The notes below the pieces were generated by a model. That model had not been told where the DNA came from, made no database searches, and saw only the letters and a program-made list of their open reading frames with translations. Below, piece after piece: positions 56,737 through 64,000 of a stretch of 64,000 bases of DNA. The DNA comes from Aquila chrysaetos chrysaetos (lineage: Eukaryota; Chordata; Aves; Accipitriformes; Accipitridae). Both the position numbers and the translations under genes were made by a program. The stretch is taken from positions 77,202,226 to 77,266,225 of the forward strand of contig NC_044007.1 of the NCBI RefSeq assembly GCF_900496995.4, in the 5' to 3' direction. Numbering within the stretch: position 1 is the first letter of the stretch; each line of letters begins with the position of its first letter.

Positions 56737-58002
56737 AAACCAAAAAAAAAACCCCAAACCAAACCAACCCCCAAACGTCACAGCAGCATGGGAAAGCAAG
56801 GGGGCCAGGAGAGGGGGAGGGAGGGACCGGGACGCACAAGAGGAGCGACAGGGCCCCGAGGGCCCAGGACTCACCACAGCTCTCGCTCTTGGAGCTGCCA
56901 GGAGACCTCGCCAGCTCAGACGCTTCTTTCTCCTTCTCTCCTCCCTTCCTCTTCTGTAACTCCAGTCGCTTGGCTGTCCTCCACATAACGGAACACGCAA
57001 GTGTCTCACGGCTCTTACGAGATGAGGCCTCCTAGACACGCAGCCTCGCTCGCTCGCTACGTGGCCGTACCCCGCTGCCGGTCGTGCATACGGACCCTGG
57101 CGGTCTGACCTGCTGTGGACTACGAGGAGGGATCCTTCCACACCCGGAGAGGCAGGCTCTCTCTTGCCTGCAGCGGGAGGCAGCTGCCGGCCAGTCGGCC
57201 TTCCGTTTCTTCTTCTTTACCCTTCTGTGGCCTCTCCAGCTTCAGCAGCTCCTGCCCACAGCCAGTAAGCGCTCCGCCTGTCCCTCTGCGCTCCCGCGCC
57301 GCGAGGAGAGGGAGGCCAGGCAGAGACAGCCCACGCAAGCCTGAGGCTGCTGCTTTCAACGGCATCCCCGGGGGACGAACGGACAACCGCACCCACAGCG
57401 TGGCCTCTGGGAGAGGGAAAGAGGCAGCAGTGACCGTTATGACCGCAGCTCGACCCTGGCCGGAGCCCCCTCCTTCCGCAGGGGCTTCCGCAGACGCCGC
57501 TCGTTCCCCGCGCCGCTGCTAGCGGCACCCACGTTGAGGGAGACTCGAGAACACCGCAGGGCCGGCTTGCTGCCCTCACGACAGGGCTCGGGGGCTGCCT
57601 GCGGCCACAGCACAGGCTTCAGGGGAGGGGCTGGAGCTGGGGGCAGCCGCACGGGCCGAGCGGGGCCGGGGGAGCTCTGGCGACTCGGGGAGGCGCCCGC
57701 TGGCCGCGCCTGGGGGGTGCGCGCCTCCGTCCCCTCTTCCCTTCTACCGGCGGCTCTCGGGGAACTCCCCGGCGCGGCGCTGCCCTGGCCGGGCTCGCCT
57801 CCGGCGGACCGGGAGCCTGCCGCGGCGGCCGCTTCGCAGCTTCCCGGCCCGGCAGCCCCGGGCGGCCAGCCGGCAGGAGGCACCCCCCGCCCCCGCCCTC
57901 GCCCCCGCCGGAGGGGATCGCTCACCTCACCCGCGGTCCCGGCGCTCGCCCGCTGCCGCCGCGACCCGCGCCCTGCGCGCCGCCACGCTGCTCCCGGGGA
58001 CC

Positions 58003-58011
58003 GCGCATGCG
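58003..58011 (+). promoter_or_regulatory. NRF1-type site GCGCATGCG
   Basis: Near-perfect palindromic NRF1 core (consensus GCGCATGCGC) in the CpG island, typical of housekeeping and bidirectional promoters. Confidence 0.6.
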
Positions 58012-58064
58012 TCGGCCGCCGACGGCGCGCCGGAGGGGTCAGAGTCGGTGCGCGAACGCCGGTC

Positions 58065-58096
58065 TGCAGTTCCGCACTTTGGCCACAAGGCGGCAG
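58065..58096 (+). promoter_or_regulatory. Two-part CTCF binding motif
   Basis: TGCAGTTCC at 58,065-58,073 (the upstream CTCF submotif) is followed after nine bases by CCACAAGGCGGCAG at 58,083-58,096 (the core, consensus CCAsnAGGnGGCAG). Spacing and orientation fit the extended vertebrate CTCF motif. Two diverged relatives of the block occur at about 58,129-58,165 and 58,318-58,358 but have lost the core. Confidence 0.65.
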
Positions 58097-58303
58097 CAGC
58101 GGAGGCGGCGGCGCTGCTGCGCACCTGTGCGTTGCCGGCGCTGCAGCTCCGCGCTTTGCGCGCCGAGCGCCCGCCGACACTGCGCACGTGGGACGGCAGC
58201 GGCGTTTCCTTACCGGGAGGAAGCAACGAGCGCGGCGGCACCTCCCGCCGGTGCCGCATTGCCGTTACCGTCGGACCATGGGTGCTGTTACAGGGGCACC
58301 ACC

Positions 58304-58313
58304 GCGCATGCGC
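58304..58313 (+). promoter_or_regulatory. NRF1-type palindrome GCGCATGCGC
   Basis: Exact palindromic NRF1 consensus, about 300 bases from the first site. Confidence 0.65.
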
Positions 58314-58420
58314 GCCTCCAGAACGGCAGTTCCCACCTTCGGTCGCCGGGCAGCAGCATCCGCATCCCCGCAACGATCCTCTTCTGAGCATCAGCTGGAC
58401 GAGGGATGACTGACAGCTTA

Positions 58421-59444
58421 GCCCAGCCCAGCCCAGTAGAGACCAGCCACAGGCGGTAACTACTTACTGGGGGCACGGGGCTTACATTGCCCTGCCCTTT
58501 CCCCGCTCGCAGCCCGGGCAGTCACCTTCATTGCCTCCCTTCCAAAAAGCACCCGAGGGGCCGGAGCGGCTACAGCAGTCAAGCACAAAGAACAGACAAT
58601 TCGGGCGGTCGCTTCTGTCCCTGCCCCCCCACCCCATTATCTAGACAGGAGAAGCAGCACAGGGAACCTGCAAAGGGCAGGGGGGACGGGGGGTTCCCCT
58701 GGACCAAGCCCCAGGGACTGCTGTATCCGTCTGCACGTGGCATCAGGGTTGTGGGAGGGACAGTAGCCAGTCAACAGATGCTGGCGAGAGATTTAAAAAA
58801 AAAAAAAACGCCTGGTTCAGGTGACAGCCTGAAGGCAGGCCACAAGAGACCCAAAGCTGCTTCGTGCCGGGGGGCAGCTCTGTTCAGCAGGAAACGGCGC
58901 ATCCCAGCGGACCAGATGCGAGCGGCCCACCCGCAAGCGAGCGATACCCTGGCGATCCTGGGGCTCTGTTGGGGTGGGGCGCACCTTTCCTCACCTCTGT
59001 GCTATCACAACTCTGCTCTCCTAATCCTGCACGCACGCAAGGCTTCTTGTGCGGGGCTTGTCTCTTATCGAAGAGACGCTGCACGGTGTTACTTACCGCC
59101 CCGCCCTCCGGCGTGCAAAGTAATTAGACGTGAAGCAGGGAAAGCAAAGCGGCGCGTCGGGATAGTAGATGTTCTCGGCAGATGACCGCAGAGCCCTCGA
59201 GGTTCCATCTTTGCTCCCTACAGGAGCGTGGCTCCGCACCCCTTGCCGCTCCCCCCAGCAAGCGTCACGATTGCCCTTTGCTGTCTGCAACGTGCAGCAC
59301 CTGCACGGCCCGAGTACTGCTGCTTACGGAGCAAGAGGCGCTCGCTATAAAGCGGCAATGAAGAACAAGGACGGCCCGTCAAGACGGCAGGAGGAACGCA
59401 GAGAGCCTCCAGCATTAGCCAGGCAGGGCTTGCGACTCACCTCG
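58421..59444. other. GC-rich flank with a strong minus-strand splice donor
   Basis: Moderately GC- and CpG-rich, with an A run at about 58,795-58,808. The minus strand reads GGCG then GTAAGT at 59,096-59,091, a near-consensus donor, so an exon of a minus-strand transcript may end at 59,097. No protein family recognised in any frame. Confidence 0.4.
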
Positions 59445-59640
59445 TGTCGTGGTCTAACGCCAGCCGGCAACGAAGCCCCACGCGACCGCTCACTCGCTCC
59501 CCCGCCGCCAGTGGGACGGGGAGACAATCGGAAGGGCGAAAGTGAGAAAACTCGTGGCTGGAAACGAAAAGAGTTTAATCATTAAAAAGAAACAGCAGCA
59601 ACAACTTGTAAGGAAAAGAAGAAAAAAAATGACAGAGAAT
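59445..59640 (-). mobile_element. LTR fragment, CpG-rich and young-looking
   Basis: It begins TGTCGTGGTCTAACGCCAGC and continues CGGCAACGAAGCCCCACGCG, the antisense start of an avian ERV LTR related to the older LTR at 19,245. It keeps most CpGs (few C-to-T changes), suggesting a recent insertion. The pieces GAAAACTCGTGGCTGGAAAC and GAGTTTAATCATTAAAA correspond to the usual polyadenylation region. The far end could not be fixed and may extend through the G-rich part to about 59,900. Confidence 0.65.
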
Positions 59641-59900
59641 GGGGTGCAGGCAGCATGCCAGGGGTCTGGAGCCTGATGGATGATGGATGGGGGGGGTGGT
59701 GTGGCATATGGAGGAGGGAAAGGGGGGGGTGGCAGGAGATAGGAGAGCAGGGGATGCGGGGGCAAACAACTCGCGCGGGTTAAAAACTTGCGTGGGTGAG
59801 GTGGGCAGACTGGAGCAGGAGATGGGGGGGCACATGGGGGAGACACAGACACAGTGGGGAGGGTAGGTGAGGGTACAAAGCTGCATGGGGGGGTACTAAA
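59641..59900 (+). repeat. G-rich low-complexity stretch
   Basis: Repeated GGGGGGTGG, GATGGATG and GGGGGAG runs. May be the remainder of the LTR that starts at 59,445 or an adjacent simple repeat. Confidence 0.5.
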
Positions 59901-62900
59901 ACCAGATGTGCTGCTTCACAGAAATACGGTCCCACCTGAATTCAGTAGGGTTTCTTCTGCTCTTAAACATTAATCAGGCATTTAAAAGCTTCAGTAGACT
60001 TGTAAACTCAAACCTCTGACAATTTACGTAGTCTTATAATTTCTGATATCCAGGATATGTGAAAATAAAACTTTTAGTTCAACAGTTTTCACTGAGAAAG
60101 ATATGTGTTAATCTAAATCACACAAAGTGAATAATATGTTAGCCATGTAGCCTTTATTAAGAGGTTGAAATTAACTTCTCAAGATCTTTTTAAGCTTCTA
60201 ACTGTAAAATAATTAGTGTAGCTTACAGAAGTGGAAGAGAAATATTTTGGTATCATAACCAAAGTAGTCTTCTCCTCTGTGAACTGCAACACAATCTGTA
60301 ATATTGCATCAACACTTCAAAACCCATTCTGTCTCTCCCCTTTTCTCATCCAATGTTTTATTTTAGATATTTCAAGAAATTCTTTCATTATCTATCCCAT
60401 AAAATGAGAAATAGATTATTATGGAAGAGCTCCTAAGATAAAAAGTTAATGCATTAGACTAGCTGTGATACAAAAATTATTTGAGATATATTTATGTGTG
60501 ATGTTCTGATGAATTATCTAGTTGTTTACAGTTGCTAGGACTTCTCTCAGTAGTAAATCACTGGCAATGTGCATGAACACAAGAAACTATTCAGGGGGCA
60601 CATTCATCCTTTATGCAGTTAAATGAAGTTTTTAAATCACAAAAAGATTTGGCTGTTATACAGTCTGTGTAAATTACATGATAGTAACCCAAACCACAAG
60701 ACCATGTCTTTCATACTTTGCTCTGTTTCAGAATAATCTCAGCTTGCAAAGCAGATCAGTTTTCTGTAACACAGATAACCAGGGTTCACACAGTCAGACT
60801 TTTAATTTAGAAGGCCACAGAAAGAATCATAAAGAGACCAAGTATCTTTTCCTTAAACATCGTGTTTACAGACAGCTATGTTACCTGAAAGTGCTATGAA
60901 AATTATTTTCTGTAAAACTATGTTCCATTTTTTTTTTTTCTGAAAATGATCTCATAGCTTAATCCTTATAGTAATTTTTTCAAGTTTTGATTTTTTCTAA
61001 TGAGTATCAACACATGAAAACTCTAAATAGTTTAAGGAAAGTCAGTATTTGCTACAGTTGCACTTGATCCAACATCCCATTTTTTTTTCCAACAAGCAAA
61101 TGAGTTCCAACCAAGTTTCTTTCAAGAGCCATACAGAAGGAGAAAGTATAGATTCTGCTCTGTCTGCTAACAAGTCGGTGAAGGAGCTGCTAACGATTTG
61201 AAAACTATATAGGCTCTGCTGTGCCAATTTTGAACTGGGGAAGAAAAATAGCCCTTCATGTTTCAATATTTAGGCCCACTTTTTCTCATTTGCAAAGTAG
61301 ATCCATTGCCTTGGGAGCCTGACTAGAATTACCTGGAACAAACATTATTTTTGCATAGGATCTGTTTGTTAGCTGAGAAAACAATCACTATGTCTTCATA
61401 ATAATACTACATGATTTCATCAACACATTTCTGTCTCAAGGGGCCCAGTTCTATTTTATTTTCTAGTAACACATTATCTATCTAATTCCTGTCTCTGACT
61501 TAGAGATAAGCAGCATACAATTTCTTCAGTGTCTGCTTATCACATGAGGAAGTCAACAGACCTCTTTTCACAGTTACAAGCAATTTTCAAAGATGTGACA
61601 GTTTGCTCCAGTCATCAACTGACCCTGAACAAGTTGGAAAATACAAAAGGATCAATAAATGTGAGAAAGACCTTTGGTATTAGGGAACCCAGATAAACTG
61701 GTGCAGCTTTCTTCCCTATTGTTTCAAAAAGAACGCTGTTTGACTGCTGCTGTACTGATAATCCACAAATTATTTGCTACTCTTTTTAGCCAAGGGCTAA
61801 GGCAGTACCATCAGCAACTTCATAATATACCCTGAAACAAAAATCAGGTATTACAGCTCCAAGTCTGAGGAAACAGCATCAATGATTAAGACGGCTGTAA
61901 CATGGAAGGCATGGTAAGTGGCAGTTGTATAAGGTGCTAGTAATTTATCAGGGCTCTCTTTCAAACGCTGACATTTTCTGTGACTTGGATTTTGCCTATG
62001 AGTTCATTACATCACCTATCACACAAGCGTAACTTTGTTAACTTTGAAATAAAAGCTGCTAGACAATATACAACACAAAGTTAGACAAGCGAGGGAAGTA
62101 CACGGTGATTTCACAGGCAATCTGGAATTGGGCACCTGACTTTAATTCCTGACTTTGAAAACCTCTCTCCAAATGATTTACCATCTTTCATTAAGATCCA
62201 GCAGCAGTTCTCTCCTGTGCCTCATGCTTTTCTTTAGTCATCCAAAGCCCACGGAGCTGCGCTGCAAGCTTGAAGACCAGTATGCCAGCTTCAGGTCCTA
62301 TTTCTGTCACCTAGTTTTTATGTACCATTTCTCACTAATCAAAAGGCCCAGTGATTCCTCGTCACACACCACACTTGAGTTAGTACATCCAAACATTATT
62401 GTTGCAGCACTACATTTGCACGCATTAGCTGTTGAACCCTCCAGATGATGTACTGCTTTTCAAAAAGGGTGTAGTATAACTGGTGAGAGTCTACAGGAAG
62501 TCCAAGAAGGTGCTCAATGATGTACAAAAGTCGGACTTCAAAGTATAAATTGAAAAACAGCTGCTTAACCTGGAAAGGGCAATACTGAAGAGAAATAACA
62601 ATGTTTAAACTCTAAAAGGTAGCTATAAAGAAAAACTTTTGTGTACATCTACTGCACACAGGACACGGAATAATAGGGCTTAAATGACAACCTGAAAAAC
62701 TTAGGGTATGTAGCAATCTTTGCAACAGTAGTAATAATTACAGGAAATGTTTAAGAATAAATTAGGCAAGCATTTGTCAAGAATGAAACAGCAAGTTGAT
62801 CATTCACCTTTAGAATGAGAGCAACACTAGACTATCTTTAAAGGTTCTTCTTTCCCCATTGGTGTCCTTCTGTGTATTTCTACCCTCACCAAACACAAGC

Positions 62901-64000
62901 ATCATCCCCAGCTGTGCACTTACAATTATAAATGCATATGCACGTCTACATATGCAAATTTATTTCTTTATTACACACAGTTGAAGGAGATTACTCATAG
63001 GTAAGCCAATTTACATAAACAGCATTTGAAAGTTAAACTCCTCAGCTTCTTGCAAAACATTAGCCCAACAGAACACTGGGAGCGGTATGTAAATCCTTAT
63101 TCCAAAACTGTGTTCTCTTAAATCTCATGAAAACCATTTCTAATATAAAGCCTAACTTGCCTATTTTCTGACATTCCCCTTCTTTGTCATCAGGTACTTA
63201 TTAGATAGTAAAACAACTGACTGGGGGCAAACACCATAACTAGCAAAATAGCTGACTTCTGTAGCAGTTGCATATCACATCTGAATAAACGTTAGTTTAG
63301 TAGGTATATAGGTAGATACACATTCATAAATGCACAAGAACTGAAAGGAGCAATCTGTAGCCAGTAGACTAAGAACTCTGCAATAGCACACAATGTAAAT
63401 CGACATGCATCTACAGGGAAGGGAAGTACAGAAACATCCTTCTGGATTAAAAAAAAAATATGCAGCAATGGTAGGAAAAGGTACTTGGAAAGCGTCACTT
63501 GCAATCCACTGAAACAATGTCTGCAACAGCAGTAAGAACATTGGCAAACTACCTTCACTGTTCCACAGTGCCTTGAAACCAATATGCATTGTCTGTTGCC
63601 AGTTGCCATTAGCAAACAAAGGCATTACAATCAGTAGCAGTGTGTACGACACCAAAAATGAAACTTTTGAATATGTCACATACAAGGTCCTCATTCTCAG
63701 TACAGTCTACAAGGTCACACAGTTGTAAAATAACTTGTGAGAATGAGAATCCTGAAGTCTGCCTTGGGTTAAATAAGTTTTAAAATTGCATTTTGTTTTG
63801 TTTTTTTTCCCAAGGGTTTTAGAAATAAAAGCATCTTGGTAAAGTGATTCTCACACACTGCACAGACACACACAGTGTTTCTTCCACTGAGAGAGGAGTA
63901 TAAAAATACTCTTATCTATATGTTAGAGTGACCGAGGTCACAGGAGAATCTGTACTTTTCCACTAATTACAAGGAACAGGCCAGCTGCTTTGTGCCTCCT
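59901..64000. other. AT-rich region with no recognised gene
   Basis: About 4.1 kb of AT-rich DNA. A minus-strand open stretch at 63,275-63,694 (139 codons from a possible start, hydrophobic) and a plus-strand one at 62,155-62,448 have no known family, no splice context and no repeat relationship. I treat both as chance. It may be intron or 3' UTR of a gene to the right. Confidence 0.4.

Larger units (their letters stand above)
55360..56750 (+). repeat. 1.4-kb purine-rich strand-asymmetric degenerate tandem array
   Basis: The plus strand is overwhelmingly A and G (pyrimidine-rich on minus). A core like GGGAGCAGGACAAAGGGA or GCAGGACAGAGAG recurs about 15 times (for example near 55,450, 55,527, 55,574, 56,041, 56,326, 56,580 and 56,655) at irregular spacing of about 40-80 bases. 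It includes a G run and a 35-base A run near its right end. Long minus-strand frames here are runs of Leu, Ser, Pro and Phe caused by the composition and are not genes. Confidence 0.8.
56990..58420. promoter_or_regulatory. CpG island, probable promoter of an unidentified transcript
   Basis: Dense CpG from about 57,000 to 58,400, next to the purine-rich array. It contains two NRF1-type palindromes, a two-part CTCF site, and several good minus-strand splice donors: GTGAG at 57,925-57,921 and at 57,930-57,926, and GTAAGG at 58,213-58,208. This suggests transcription toward lower coordinates. No protein-coding exon downstream could be recognised. In human, C7orf57 lies upstream of UPP1 in the same orientation, so it is one candidate, but I see none of its coding sequence. 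Confidence 0.6.

Noticed and set aside
55010-57141. Several long overlapping minus- and plus-strand open frames of 140-315 codons
   Set aside because: They lie in the purine/pyrimidine-asymmetric array and poly-A/poly-G runs. The translations are runs of Leu, Ser, Pro, Phe or Lys, Arg, Glu, Gly, open in several frames and on both strands, with no family features.
57437-58413. Frames of 120-290 codons in the right CpG island
   Set aside because: Same GC-bias effect. They overlap on both strands, lack recognisable domains and cross predicted splice donors.
63275-63694. A 139-codon hydrophobic minus-strand open frame
   Set aside because: No family, no splice or promoter context, AT-rich composition. 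Likely chance.

Overview
This window is vertebrate nuclear DNA, most likely from a bird. The genes are broken into exons with GT/AG junctions, there is an antisense chicken-repeat-1 (CR1) LINE tail near 48.1-48.6 kb, and there are several copies of long terminal repeats (LTRs) of the types common in bird genomes. There is no prokaryotic gene layout, so most long open frames here are chance or repeat-derived.

Two host genes are recognisable, both on the minus strand and in the same order as human chromosome 7p12. (1) UPP1, uridine phosphorylase 1, is complete. Seven coding exons lie between 45,294 (ATG) and 36,457 (stop). They join in phase into a 313-residue protein, preceded by a non-coding first exon in a CpG island near 47.5 kb. 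(2) Downstream of it (lower coordinates) are exons of ABCA13, the giant ABC transporter of subfamily A. Six to eight exons of its N-terminal extracellular region are visible between 18.2 kb and the left edge, ending in the very large exon that runs off the window. That large exon carries an in-frame TGA (1400-1402) and a frameshift (about 440-506), and several expected exons were not found. ABCA13 therefore looks decayed, or the sequence has errors there. The first exons of ABCA13 (start codon, first membrane segment) were not found.

The space between and around the genes holds mobile DNA. Three roughly 1-kb solo LTRs lie at 19.5-20.5, 26.0-26.9 and 34.2-35.4 kb, each with target-site duplications. 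The first is nested inside an older LTR of a different family. A young-looking LTR fragment sits at 59.4 kb. A decayed retroviral envelope remnant lies at 49.1-50.4 kb, just upstream of the UPP1 promoter.

The right third contains a 1.4-kb strongly purine-rich stretch (55.4-56.75 kb) next to a second CpG island (57.0-58.4 kb). That island has two NRF1-type palindromes, a full two-part CTCF motif and several minus-strand splice donors, but no recognised gene. From 59.9 kb to the right edge I see no gene I can support.
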